Assembly (NCBI RefSeq): GCF_002843605.1
Contig: NZ_CP025263.1
Coordinates: forward strand, 2,385,501 to 2,449,500
Length of the DNA: 64,000 nt
Direction: 5' to 3'
From: Pseudomonas sp. S09G 359
GTDB lineage: Bacteria; Pseudomonadota; Gammaproteobacteria; Pseudomonadales; Pseudomonadaceae
The notes under the pieces are model-generated. The model saw only the letters and a list, made by a program, of their open reading frames with translations. It was not told where the DNA came from and did no database searches. Both the position numbers and the translations under genes were made by a program. This document shows, piece after piece, positions 56,539-64,000 of the stretch. Position 1 is the first letter of the stretch. Every line of letters starts with the position of its first letter.

Positions 56539-57212
56539 AAGTATTAATGGTACTCACCTCTCACGACCAGCTTGGCGACACCGGCCGCAAGACCGGCTTC
56601 TGGCTCGAAGAATTTGCTGCACCCTATTACGCCTTCAAGGACGCCGGCGCCGAAGTGGTGCTGGCATCCCCGGCCGGTGGCCAGCCGCCGCTGGACCCGG
56701 TCAGCGACCTGCCGGACTTCCAGACCGAACAAACCCACCGCTTCGCCGCCGACCCGGCTGCGCAGCAGGCCCTGGCCACCACCGTAAAGCTGGACACGGT
56801 CAACGCCACCGACTTCGACACCGTGTTCTACCCGGGTGGTCACGGCCCGCTGTGGGACCTGGCGGAGTCGCCCACTTCAATCGCGCTGATCGAGGCGTTT
56901 GAGCGCGCCGGTAAACCGATTGGCTTTGTGTGCCATGCGCCGGGTGCCTTGCGCCACGTCAAGGCTGTCAACGGTGAGCCGTTGATCAAGGGCCGTCGCG
57001 TGACGGGTTTCTCCAACTCCGAAGAAGCCGCTGTCGAGTTGACCGATGTGGTGCCGTTCCTGATTGAAGATGAATTCATCAAGTTGGGCGGCAAGTATGA
57101 GAAGGGCGCTGATTGGCAGTCGTTCGTGATTGTCGATGGGCTGTTGGTTACCGGGCAAAACCCTGGCAGTTCCAGTGATGTGGCCAAGGCCCTGCTGAAA
57201 CTCACCGCTTAA
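56535..57212 (+). CDS. DJ-1/PfpI-family protein (HchA/Hsp31-like glyoxalase type)
   Basis: The 225-aa protein has the type 1 glutamine-amidotransferase-like fold with nucleophile Cys in GFVCHAPGAL, YPGGHGPLWDL and the acidic residue near the N-terminus (WLEE). Related proteins convert methylglyoxal to lactate or protect against carbonyl stress. It is translationally coupled to nemR by an ATGA overlap, so it fits a carbonyl-detoxifying operon. Confidence 0.9.
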   Translation: MKVLMVLTSHDQLGDTGRKTGFWLEEFAAPYYAFKDAGAEVVLASPAGGQPPLDPVSDLPDFQTEQTHRFAADPAAQQALATTVKLDTVNATDFDTVFYPGGHGPLWDLAESPTSIALIEAFERAGKPIGFVCHAPGALRHVKAVNGEPLIKGRRVTGFSNSEEAAVELTDVVPFLIEDEFIKLGGKYEKGADWQSFVIVDGLLVTGQNPGSSSDVAKALLKLTA

Positions 57213-57234
57213 GTTAATTAACCCCGTTATTAGT

Positions 57235-57265
57235 TGGCGACTCGCAAGAGTCGCCAGTGTTTTTG
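57235..57265 (+). terminator. Internal terminator-like hairpin between DJ-1 gene and nemA
   Basis: TGGCGACTC and GAGTCGCCA form a perfect 9-bp stem around GCAA, followed by GTGTTTTTG. It may reduce read-through from the nemR-DJ-1 genes into nemA, or be an attenuator. Confidence 0.7.
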
Positions 57266-57291
57266 CTCGTCCTGAATTTGGAGTTTCCAGC

Positions 57292-58416
57292 ATGACTGAC
57301 AGTGTATTAAGTACCCCGATAACACTGGGTCACCACACCTTGAATAACCGTGTCGTGCTGCCGCCGCTGACCCGTCAACGCAGCGCGCAACCCGGGGATA
57401 TCGCCACCGATTTGATGGCCGAGTATTACCGCCAGCGCGCCAGTGCCGGTTTCATGGTCAGTGAAGGTACGCAGATCGAGCCCCGTGGCCAGGGGTATGC
57501 CTGGACGCCGGGCATCTACACCCCGGCGCAGATCGACGGTTGGCGCACGGTTACTGACGCCGTGCACGCCGAGGGTGGGGTGATTTTTGCCCAGCTGTGG
57601 CACGTGGGGCGCGTGTCCCATAATGCCTTGCAGCCTGACGGTGCGGCACCGGTGGCCCCGTCGGCACTCGCAGCGTTGCAAGCCAAGGCGTTTATCCAGA
57701 CCGGGCCAGGTACGGGCGAATTGGTGCAGCCGCCGGTGCCGCGTGCCTTGAGCACGCTTGAGGTCAAGCAACTGGTGGCGCATTACGCCCAGGCTGCCCG
57801 CAATGCCCTGGATGCAGGGTTTGATGGGGTGGAGATTCACTCGGCCAACGGTTACCTGGTCAACCAGTTCATCTCGGCCCACTCCAACAGGCGCGACGAC
57901 GAGTACGGCGGCTCACTGGACAACCGCCTGCGCTTTTTGCGCGAAATCGTCGAGGCGGTGAGTGCCGTGGTCGGCCCGGAACGCCTCGGTGTGCGGTTTT
58001 CGCCATTGTTCAGCGGCACCGACCAGGACCGCGTGTATATCGGCCTGGTGGAAGAGGACCCGCACCACACCTATATCGAGGCGATCAAAGTGCTGCAAGC
58101 GGCGGGCATCGCCTATGTCTCCATCGCCGAAGCCGACTGGGACAACGCGCCCGACCTGCCGGAGACCTTCCGCCGCGCCGTGCGTGACACGTTCAGCGGG
58201 CGCATCATCTACGCCGGTCGCTACACCGCCGAGCGGGGTGCGCGGTTGGTCGACGCGGGGTTAGCGGATCTGATTGCGTTCGGGCGGCCGTTCATTGCCA
58301 ACCCGGATCTGCCGCAGCGGCTTTTCAACGGCTGGCCGCTGAACCCGCTGCGGGTAGAAGGGATGTATGGCGGGGGCGAAGTGGGGTACACCGATTATCC
58401 CGCTTATTCCGACTAA
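57292..58416 (+). CDS. nemA: N-ethylmaleimide reductase / alkene reductase (old yellow enzyme)
   Basis: The 374-aa TIM-barrel flavoenzyme has NemA features: LPPLTRQRSAQPGDIATDLM, AQLWHVGRVSHNA, VEIHSANGYLVNQFISAHSN and a C-terminal FGRPFIANPDLPQR. It reduces N-ethylmaleimide, quinones, enals and nitro compounds with NADPH. It is the second old yellow enzyme in the window and belongs to the other (classical) branch, as compared with the XenA-type enzyme at 20266. Confidence 0.92.
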   Translation: MTDSVLSTPITLGHHTLNNRVVLPPLTRQRSAQPGDIATDLMAEYYRQRASAGFMVSEGTQIEPRGQGYAWTPGIYTPAQIDGWRTVTDAVHAEGGVIFAQLWHVGRVSHNALQPDGAAPVAPSALAALQAKAFIQTGPGTGELVQPPVPRALSTLEVKQLVAHYAQAARNALDAGFDGVEIHSANGYLVNQFISAHSNRRDDEYGGSLDNRLRFLREIVEAVSAVVGPERLGVRFSPLFSGTDQDRVYIGLVEEDPHHTYIEAIKVLQAAGIAYVSIAEADWDNAPDLPETFRRAVRDTFSGRIIYAGRYTAERGARLVDAGLADLIAFGRPFIANPDLPQRLFNGWPLNPLRVEGMYGGGEVGYTDYPAYSD

Positions 58417-58427
58417 GAATACGGTCA

Positions 58428-58519
58428 ATGTGGGAGGGGGCTTGCCCCCGATAGCGGTGTATCAGCTACACCATCTGTTGCTGACCCACTGCCATCGGGG
58501 GCAAGCCCCCTCCCACATT
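58428..58519. repeat. REPIN (copy 7)
   Basis: Paired inverted arms with the GGGAGGGGGCTTGCCCCC core lie between the convergent nemA and quinone-reductase genes. Confidence 0.92.
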
Positions 58520-58538
58520 CAGATGTGTGGCCTTTAGA

Positions 58539-59537
58539 TTACTCCACCCGCAACACAATCTTGCCAATATGATCCCCGCCTTCCATCCGTGCATGGGCCT
58601 GGGCCGCGTCGGTGTATTCATACACTTTGTCGATCATCGGCAGGCAACGCCCGGCGGCCAGCACTGGCCAGATGTACTCGCGCAATTGCTCGGCAATCGC
58701 AGCCTTTTCTGCGTGGCTGCGCGGGCGTAACAGCGAGCCGGTAATCACCGCGCGTTTGCCGAGGATGGTCAACAGGTCGACGTCATTGGCCTTGGCACCG
58801 CCGAGGAAACCCAGCATCACCAGGTGCCCGTCCATGGCCAGGGCCTTGAGGTTGTTGTTGAGGTACGAGCCACCCATGATGTCGAGGATCACGTCCACGC
58901 CCTGGCCGTCGGTTTGTTCGGCGATGACCTCGGCGAAATCCTGCTCGCGATAATTGATCGGCTCGGCGCCCAGCTCGGCGATGGCCGCGCACTTGTCGGC
59001 GCTGCCGGCGGTGGCGAAGGCCTGGATGCCGAACTCGCGGCACAGCATCAGCGCGGTGGTGCCGATGCCACTGGTGCCGCCGTGGATCAGCACGCGCTGG
59101 CCCGTGTGTGCATCACCCAGGCCGAACAGGTTGGCCCATACGGTGAAAAAGGTTTCCGGGACGGCAGCGGCTTGAATCCAGTCCATGCCCTCGGGGATCG
59201 GCAAGGCCTGGCCGGCCGGCACGCTGCAGAACTGCGCGTAGCCGCCGCCATTGGTCAGCGCGCAGACCCGGTCGCCCAGGTTGAACCCCGACACGCCGTC
59301 GCCCAGCGCCGCCACTTCGCCGGCCACTTCCAGGCCCGGGTACGGGTTCATGCCGGGTTTCATCGGGTATTTGCCGGCGCGTTGCAAGGCGTCCGGGCGG
59401 TTGACCCCGGCGGCGTGCACGCGGATCAGGATCTCACCGGGGCCCGCCACCGGCACGTCGGCGCGGCGCGGTTGCAGCACTTCGGGGCCACCGGGGGTGG
59501 TGATTTCGATCAGGGTCATTTCTTTAGGCAGTGTCAT
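58539..59537 (-). CDS. NADPH:quinone reductase, zeta-crystallin/QorA family
   Basis: The 332-aa zinc-independent MDR protein has GVNRPDALQRAGKYP, GDRVCALTNGGGYAQF and the nucleotide motif GGTSGIGTTALMLCREF. It probably reduces quinones or enones with NADPH. Its start overlaps the stop of the MFS gene by 4 bases (ATGA), so it is the second gene of a two-gene operon. The LysR gene upstream is divergent from that operon. Confidence 0.9.
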   Translation of the reverse strand: MTLPKEMTLIEITTPGGPEVLQPRRADVPVAGPGEILIRVHAAGVNRPDALQRAGKYPMKPGMNPYPGLEVAGEVAALGDGVSGFNLGDRVCALTNGGGYAQFCSVPAGQALPIPEGMDWIQAAAVPETFFTVWANLFGLGDAHTGQRVLIHGGTSGIGTTALMLCREFGIQAFATAGSADKCAAIAELGAEPINYREQDFAEVIAEQTDGQGVDVILDIMGGSYLNNNLKALAMDGHLVMLGFLGGAKANDVDLLTILGKRAVITGSLLRPRSHAEKAAIAEQLREYIWPVLAAGRCLPMIDKVYEYTDAAQAHARMEGGDHIGKIVLRVE

Positions 59538-60766
59538 TTGAGGTTACCTGTAGCGATGAGCGTATGGGTTGGGACCGTGGCGAGTGGTCGGCGGTTCAGC
59601 AGGATCATACCCAGCTCCAATGCCAGCGCGACCACAATCGCCGCCGCTGCAATCAGGAACAACTGCGCATGCTGGCCGCCGCTGCTGTTGAACAGGGCCG
59701 AGTAGGCAAAGCCCGACAGCGCCTGGAACGTGGCGAAGGACACGGTGGCCCGGCTCCACGCCACTTGTTGCTGGTGATGGTTGGGCAGCAGTTCATGCAC
59801 CCGCGCCAAGGCCAGCGGCACGATGCCTGGCGGGAACGAACCGAGGATCACCGCCAGTACGGCGAGGGCGGTAAACGAGCCGGCAAACGGCAGTAGGCCA
59901 ACGGCGACCGCTTGCACCATCAACACCAGGCGAATGCTCCAGCGTGCGCCGAGTTTGTCGGCCAGGAAGCCATACGTGACCGGCCCCACAATCGCACCCA
60001 GGCCATACATCACCCAAATCATTGCACCGACATGCGCGCCGTCACCCAGGCCACGGGCCACGTAATCCACCAGAAACACCATGGCCGGCACCAGGCCCGC
60101 CGCCATGAAGGCGTATTGGGCAAACAACAGGTACACCCCCGAAGGTGTCGGCGCTGCGCTGCCCGCCGGCAGCGGTGCCTCATGCACGGTGCCGGTGGGC
60201 CAGGCAAACCAGCTGGCGGCGGTGAGTATGACCGCCAGCAGGCCCAGGCCGAACCAGGTTTGTTGCAGGCCAAGGCTCAACAACGGCGGCACCAGGGTGC
60301 CCGAGGCGGCAATGCCCAGGCCGATGCCGAGGAAGATCGCACCGCTGGCCAGGCCACGGCGTTCCGCCGGTACATGGGGCAATACGGTGGCGGCCACCAG
60401 CACCATGATCGCGCCACCGGCGATGCCCGACAGTAGGCGCCAGGCGAAAAACCACACTACCGAGAGCGGGAAACCACAGGCGAAAAACGCCAGGGTCACC
60501 GCCACCATCATGAAGCGCAGGGCGCTTTTGTTAGAGCTGCGTTGGGCGATGGGCCGGCCGATCAGCGCGCCGATCAGGTAACCCACCAGGTTGGCGGCGC
60601 CGAGGTACACCACGTCGTTGGCGGAGAACCAGTGCGCCTGGATCAAACTCGGAATCAACGGTGTGTAGGCAAAACGCGCCAGGCCGATGCTGACCAGGCT
60701 GGCGCACAGGCCGGCGAAGATCGGCAGCCAAACCGCGCTGCGGGGTGAAAAATGAGTGTCGTGCAT
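59534..60766 (-). CDS. YbfB/YjiJ-family MFS transporter
   Basis: The 410-aa membrane protein has 12 predicted transmembrane segments and the YbfB/YjiJ start (GLCASLVSIGLARFAYTPLI and LGAANLVGYLIGALIGRPIA). It is the first gene of a two-gene operon with the quinone reductase and is divergent from a LysR gene; the substrate is unknown. Confidence 0.9.
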   Translation of the reverse strand: MHDTHFSPRSAVWLPIFAGLCASLVSIGLARFAYTPLIPSLIQAHWFSANDVVYLGAANLVGYLIGALIGRPIAQRSSNKSALRFMMVAVTLAFFACGFPLSVVWFFAWRLLSGIAGGAIMVLVAATVLPHVPAERRGLASGAIFLGIGLGIAASGTLVPPLLSLGLQQTWFGLGLLAVILTAASWFAWPTGTVHEAPLPAGSAAPTPSGVYLLFAQYAFMAAGLVPAMVFLVDYVARGLGDGAHVGAMIWVMYGLGAIVGPVTYGFLADKLGARWSIRLVLMVQAVAVGLLPFAGSFTALAVLAVILGSFPPGIVPLALARVHELLPNHHQQQVAWSRATVSFATFQALSGFAYSALFNSSGGQHAQLFLIAAAAIVVALALELGMILLNRRPLATVPTHTLIATGNLK

Positions 60767-60811
60767 GATGGCGGTCCTGGGTATTTTTCTCTGGCGCCCA
60801 GCATATCCAAG

Positions 60812-60828
60812 ATTATTGATGCAATAAT
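60812..60828. promoter_or_regulatory. Candidate LysR site ATTATTG-ATG-CAATAAT
   Basis: Perfect 7-bp inverted arms with a 3-base centre, containing a T-N11-A core, lie in the 112-base gap between the MFS gene and the divergent LysR gene. A likely target of that LysR regulator. Confidence 0.65.
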
Positions 60829-60878
60829 GCAGCGATTATACGGCGCTCTGATGCAAATACGCAGCATAAGGAATCAGC

Positions 60879-61757
60879 ATGAATTGGGACGATGCACGGG
60901 TGTTTCTGGCGGTGTGCCGCGAGTCCTCCCTACGCGGTGCCGCCCGGGTGCTGGGCGTGGACCAGGCCACCGTCGGCCGGCGCGTCAACGCCCTGGAAAA
61001 ATCCTTGGGTGCGACCTTGTTCCTGCGCACCTCCGAGGGTTACGCCCTGACGGCCGTGGGCGAAGCCGCGCTGCGCTCGGTGGAAAAAATGGAGCGCTCG
61101 GCGCTGGATCTGGAGCGCCAGATTCAGGGCCTGGACGACCGCCTGACCGGCATCGTGCGTGTCAGCACCACCGACTCGCTGGCTATCGATTTCATCATCC
61201 CGGCGATTGCCCGCCTGCATGAACAACACCCCGATGTGCGCGTGCAGCTGGACGCGTCCACGCAGTTCCTCAGCCTGGCCAAGCGTGAAACCGACATTGC
61301 CGTGCGCAATACCCGCCCCGACAACCCCGACCTGATCGCCCGGCGCATCGCGCGCTGGCCGCTGGGGTTGTTTGCGTCCCAGGCCTATGTCGACCGCCAC
61401 GGTATCCCCGAGCCTGGCAGCCTGTTCGAAGGCCACGACCTGGTGGTCTACCAACCCTACCTGCAAAGCCAGAAGGACATGACCCTGGTGTCCGAACCCC
61501 TCGGGCGCGGGCGGATTGTGGCGGCACTGAGTTCCAGCCTGCTGGTGCGCCGTTCGATTGCCGCCGGCATCGGCATCGGTGAGATCCCGGTGTACACCGG
61601 CGAGCGCGACGGCTTGGTGCGCCTATGGCCGGAGCGCACGCGCCCGCTGCCCTACGACGTGTGGCTGGTCACCCACGCCGACCTGCGCCACACGGCGCGG
61701 GTGCGGGTGGTGATCGATGAAATCGTCGCCGGGTTTGCCGGCACGGGGGAGGAGTAG
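60879..61757 (+). CDS. LysR-family transcriptional regulator
   Basis: The 292-aa protein has an N-terminal LysR helix-turn-helix (RVFLAVCRESSLRGAARVLG..TVGRRVNALEKSLGATL) and an effector domain. It is divergent from the MFS-quinone reductase operon and probably controls it; the metallo-beta-lactamase-fold gene follows on the same strand 76 bases later. Confidence 0.92.
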   Translation: MNWDDARVFLAVCRESSLRGAARVLGVDQATVGRRVNALEKSLGATLFLRTSEGYALTAVGEAALRSVEKMERSALDLERQIQGLDDRLTGIVRVSTTDSLAIDFIIPAIARLHEQHPDVRVQLDASTQFLSLAKRETDIAVRNTRPDNPDLIARRIARWPLGLFASQAYVDRHGIPEPGSLFEGHDLVVYQPYLQSQKDMTLVSEPLGRGRIVAALSSSLLVRRSIAAGIGIGEIPVYTGERDGLVRLWPERTRPLPYDVWLVTHADLRHTARVRVVIDEIVAGFAGTGEE

Positions 61758-61833
61758 TCAGCACAGGCTTGCAATTTCCTGCGGCGCGGCGGGCACACAA
61801 TCAGCCTCTTTACGCATGTTCAGGGGTAACAGT

Positions 61834-62817
61834 ATGAAAAGAAGATCGGTGTTTGCTTTAGCGCTCGCGGTGGCATTGGCCTCGGGGCATTCGTTTGCCG
61901 CCGCGCCCGCGCAGGTCGGTACCCAGGCGCCAGGCTACTTCCGCCTGGCGGTCGGCGACTATGAAGTCACGGCGCTGTTCGACGGCTACAACGACCTGTC
62001 GCCCAAGCTGCTCAAGGGCATGACCCAAAGCCAGATCCGCGCCTTGCTGGCCCGCCGCTCCATCGAAACCCCGGGCGTGCAGACCGCGTTCAACGCGTTT
62101 TTGGTCAACACCGGCAAGCAACTGATCCTGGTGGACACCGGCGCCGGCCAATGCATCGGCGCCACCGCCGGGCAACTCTCGACGAACATGAAGGCGGCCG
62201 GTTATGAGCCGTCCCAGGTCGACACGATCCTGCTGACCCACCTGCACCTGGACCACGTGTGCGGTCTGGTGGATGGGCAGCATCAAGCGATTTTCGCGAA
62301 TGCCACCGTGTATGCCGCCAAGGCCGAGGCCGATTACTGGCTCGACCCTCAGGCGTTGGCCAAGGCCCCGGAGGCGGCCAAAGGCTTTTTCAAGATCGCC
62401 CAAGACTCGACCGCCCCCTACATAGCCGCCGGGCGTTTCAAGACGTTTGAGCCGGGCAAGCTGCCGATCGCAGGTATCGAGACGGCACAGGAGCCGGGGC
62501 ATACGCCGGGCAGCACCACTTACCGTTTCAACTCCCAGGGGCAGAGCATCCTGTTCATGGGCGACCTGGTGCATAACCTCGCCGTGCAGTTCCTGCACCC
62601 TGAGGTGTCGATCGGGTTTGACGTGAATGGCCAGCAGGCAATCAAGAGCCGCGAAGCGGTGTTCAGCGCGGCCGCTGCCGAAAAGATCTGGGTGACCGCG
62701 GCGCATTTGCCGTTCCCGGGCATTGGCCATATCACCACCGAGGGCAAGCACTTCCAGTGGGTACCGGTGGAGTACGGGCCGTATAAACGTGCGGCGCATG
62801 TGCCATTGATCGACTAA
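61834..62817 (+). CDS. Secreted metallo-beta-lactamase-fold hydrolase
   Basis: The 327-aa precursor has a signal peptide (MKRRSVFALALAVALASGHS, cleavage near SFA-AA) and the metal-binding motif THLHLDHVCGL (HxHxDH), followed by a downstream His in EPGHTPGST and GDLVHN. It resembles the MPH/AHL-lactonase branch that includes methyl-parathion hydrolase-like and quorum-quenching enzymes. The start at 61834 is chosen since the signal peptide begins there. Substrate unknown. Confidence 0.9.
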   Translation: MKRRSVFALALAVALASGHSFAAAPAQVGTQAPGYFRLAVGDYEVTALFDGYNDLSPKLLKGMTQSQIRALLARRSIETPGVQTAFNAFLVNTGKQLILVDTGAGQCIGATAGQLSTNMKAAGYEPSQVDTILLTHLHLDHVCGLVDGQHQAIFANATVYAAKAEADYWLDPQALAKAPEAAKGFFKIAQDSTAPYIAAGRFKTFEPGKLPIAGIETAQEPGHTPGSTTYRFNSQGQSILFMGDLVHNLAVQFLHPEVSIGFDVNGQQAIKSREAVFSAAAAEKIWVTAAHLPFPGIGHITTEGKHFQWVPVEYGPYKRAAHVPLID

Positions 62818-62833
62818 CCCTCTCTCCCTATAG

Positions 62834-62860
62834 CCGCTGTGCAACCGCCAGCGGTTTTTT
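62834..62860 (+). terminator. Rho-independent terminator after the MBL-fold gene
   Basis: CCGCTG (62834-62839) pairs with CAGCGG (62849-62854) and is followed by TTTTTT. It lies 16 bases after the stop codon. Confidence 0.75.
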
Positions 62861-62875
62861 GCGCATAGGTCGTTT

Positions 62876-63262
62876 ATGAACGAATCAAAAAGTCAGGCTC
62901 TGGGGCTGCTGTTTCTGCGGGTCAGTGGGGCGCTGTTCCTGCTGTGGGTGCATGGCTTGCCCAAGTTGCTCCACTACAGCGAGCAGTTGACGCTGATCGA
63001 AGACCCGTTTCATTTGGGCGCCAACGTCACTTTGCTGCTGGCGATCTTTGCCGAAGTACTCTGCCCGCTGCTGATCATCACGGGGGTGCGGGTGCGTCTG
63101 GCGTGCCTGCCGATCCTGGCGGTGCTGTTGATCGCCATGGTGGTGGTGCACCCGCAATGGACGTTGCTTGAAGGGCAGTTCGGCTGGTTGCTGCTGATCA
63201 TTTTCACCAGCGTGCTGATCGCCGGGCCCGGTCGCCTGGTGCTGAGCCAGCGTTTCGCCTGA
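62876..63262 (+). CDS. DoxX-family membrane protein
   Basis: The 128-aa protein has four transmembrane segments and the DoxX pattern (GLLFLRVSGALFLLWVHGLP, ILAVLLIAMVVVHPQW). Such proteins are found with thiosulphate:quinone oxidoreductases or as redox-stress-related membrane subunits; no partner is visible here. Confidence 0.88.
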   Translation: MNESKSQALGLLFLRVSGALFLLWVHGLPKLLHYSEQLTLIEDPFHLGANVTLLLAIFAEVLCPLLIITGVRVRLACLPILAVLLIAMVVVHPQWTLLEGQFGWLLLIIFTSVLIAGPGRLVLSQRFA

Positions 63263-63264
63263 GC

Positions 63265-63289
63265 AAAAAAAGGCCGGGCAAGCCCGGCC
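63265..63289 (-). terminator. Rho-independent terminator for the minus-strand hydrolase
   Basis: GGCCGGGC and GCCCGGCC form an 8-bp stem around AA. The AAAAAAA on the plus strand becomes the U-run of the minus-strand transcript, which ends 28 bases after the hydrolase stop. Confidence 0.85.
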
Positions 63290-63316
63290 AAATAAGGAGA
63301 GGGTGTTTCAGTCGTA

Positions 63317-64000
63317 TCAGCGGCTCAGGAACGCCAGCAGGTCTTCGTTCAACTGCTGGGTGTGAGTGGCCGCGAAGCCGTGCGGCGCGTCCTTGTAGAC
63401 CTTCAGTTCTGCGCCCTTGATCATCTCGGCCGCTACTTTGCCGGTGGTTTCGAAGGGTACGATCTGGTCGCCATCACCGTGGATCACCAGGGTCGGCACG
63501 TCGATCTTGGCCATGTCCGGGCGGAAGTCGGTTTCGGAGAACGCAGTGACGCAATCCACGGTCGCCTTGAGGGACGCTAACAGAGCGATCTGCAGGGTCT
63601 GGGTCAGCACACCTTCGGAGACGGTCTGGCCTTTGTTAATGCCGAAGAACGGGGTGTTGAAGTCCGCGATGAATTGCGCACGGTCCTTGAGCAGTCCTTC
63701 CTTGATGCCGTCGAACACCGGGGTCGGCACGCCTTGTGGGTAATCGGCTTTCTGGCCGAACAGCGGGGTGACCGCACCCAGCAGCACCAGGCCGGCAACA
63801 CGGGCGCTGCCGTGGCGGGCGATATAGCGGGCCACGTCGCCGCCACCCATGGAGAAGCCCACCAGGGTCACGTCCTTGAGGTCCAGGTGCTCGATCAACT
63901 GCGCGATGTCGTCGGCGAAAGTGTTGTAGTCATTGCCGGTCCACGGTTGGTCCGAGCGGCCGAAACCACGGCGGTCAAACGCGATGGTGCGGTAGCCACG
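63317..64000 (-). CDS. Alpha/beta hydrolase, chloroperoxidase/arylesterase type (5' end outside window)
   Basis: The frame is open to the last base of the window. The visible 227 residues include FDRRGFGRSDQPWTG, the nucleophile elbow GFSMGG, an Asp in VIHGDGDQIVP and the catalytic His in DAPHGFAATH. This is the signature of non-haem chloroperoxidase-like (perhydrolase/arylesterase) enzymes. The internal ATG at 63898 is not the start. Confidence 0.92.
   Translation of the reverse strand, partial: RGYRTIAFDRRGFGRSDQPWTGNDYNTFADDIAQLIEHLDLKDVTLVGFSMGGGDVARYIARHGSARVAGLVLLGAVTPLFGQKADYPQGVPTPVFDGIKEGLLKDRAQFIADFNTPFFGINKGQTVSEGVLTQTLQIALLASLKATVDCVTAFSETDFRPDMAKIDVPTLVIHGDGDQIVPFETTGKVAAEMIKGAELKVYKDAPHGFAATHTQQLNEDLLAFLSR

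Overview
The window is GC-rich (low-to-mid 60s % by eye), densely coded and free of tRNA, rRNA, phage or IS genes. Protein families and the recurring GGGAGGGGGCTTGCCCCC palindromes (REP/REPIN elements) point to a chromosome of the Pseudomonas fluorescens group. Sixty-one genes are supported; the first and last run off the window. No gap between genes exceeds 300 bases.

Layout. 1-2364: a NarX/NarL-like two-component pair (kinase cut by the edge) followed by a two-PAS protein. 2480-13151: a catabolic block with a PotABCD-like ABC importer, a RibB paralogue, a DUF1330 protein, a NUDIX hydrolase, a GntR/FCD regulator, and a four-gene operon (DUF1185/AA_synth protein, alpha/beta hydrolase, aldehyde dehydrogenase, flavin reductase). 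13247-18668: LysR regulator, tartrate/D-malate-type dehydrogenase, DctA-like carrier and a Cache chemoreceptor. 18814-21357: bestrophin-like channel, then an ArsR regulator divergent from a XenA-type old yellow enzyme. 21562-23697: a TonB-dependent siderophore receptor. 23823-37016: a complete non-phosphorylative L-arabinose-type pathway (GntR, IlvD/Edd dehydratase, MFS, AraD1, 2,5-dioxovalerate dehydrogenase, SMP-30 lactonase, sugar ABC transporter, aldose epimerase, SDR dehydrogenase). 37089-41373: GST, Mug glycosylase, AraC regulator, MFS exporter and YghU-type GST. 41490-51204: a locus resembling rhizobial rhizopine catabolism (MocA/B/C-like genes, a sigma-54 activator, a LacI regulator, MocD/E/F-like oxygenase components and a second TIM-barrel isomerase). 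51207-53195: a 662-aa unknown protein with a PD-(D/E)XK-type nuclease signature. 53256-64000: UppP, GNAT, GlxA-type AraC, a NemR-DJ-1-NemA electrophile operon, quinone reductase with MFS, LysR, secreted metallo-beta-lactamase-fold hydrolase, DoxX protein and the end of an alpha/beta hydrolase.

Three regulatory patterns tie genes together. (1) The palindrome TGGTATACCA lies ahead of the RibB/DUF1330 pair, the AA_synth operon and the TonB receptor, and a related 25-nt palindrome lies ahead of the ABC importer; the linked GntR/FCD protein is the natural candidate to bind it. This suggests one regulon for uptake and flavin-dependent breakdown of an unidentified compound, with the oxygenase itself not in the window. 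(2) The palindrome ATAGT-YCT-ACTAW occurs in both divergent promoter regions of the arabinose block. (3) A near-consensus sigma-54 promoter (TTGGCACAGCCCTTGCT, minus strand, 44291-44275) precedes the MocA-like gene, next to a divergent sigma-54 activator with two GACATGTC boxes between them. All functions are read from sequence and family knowledge; none was tested by database search.
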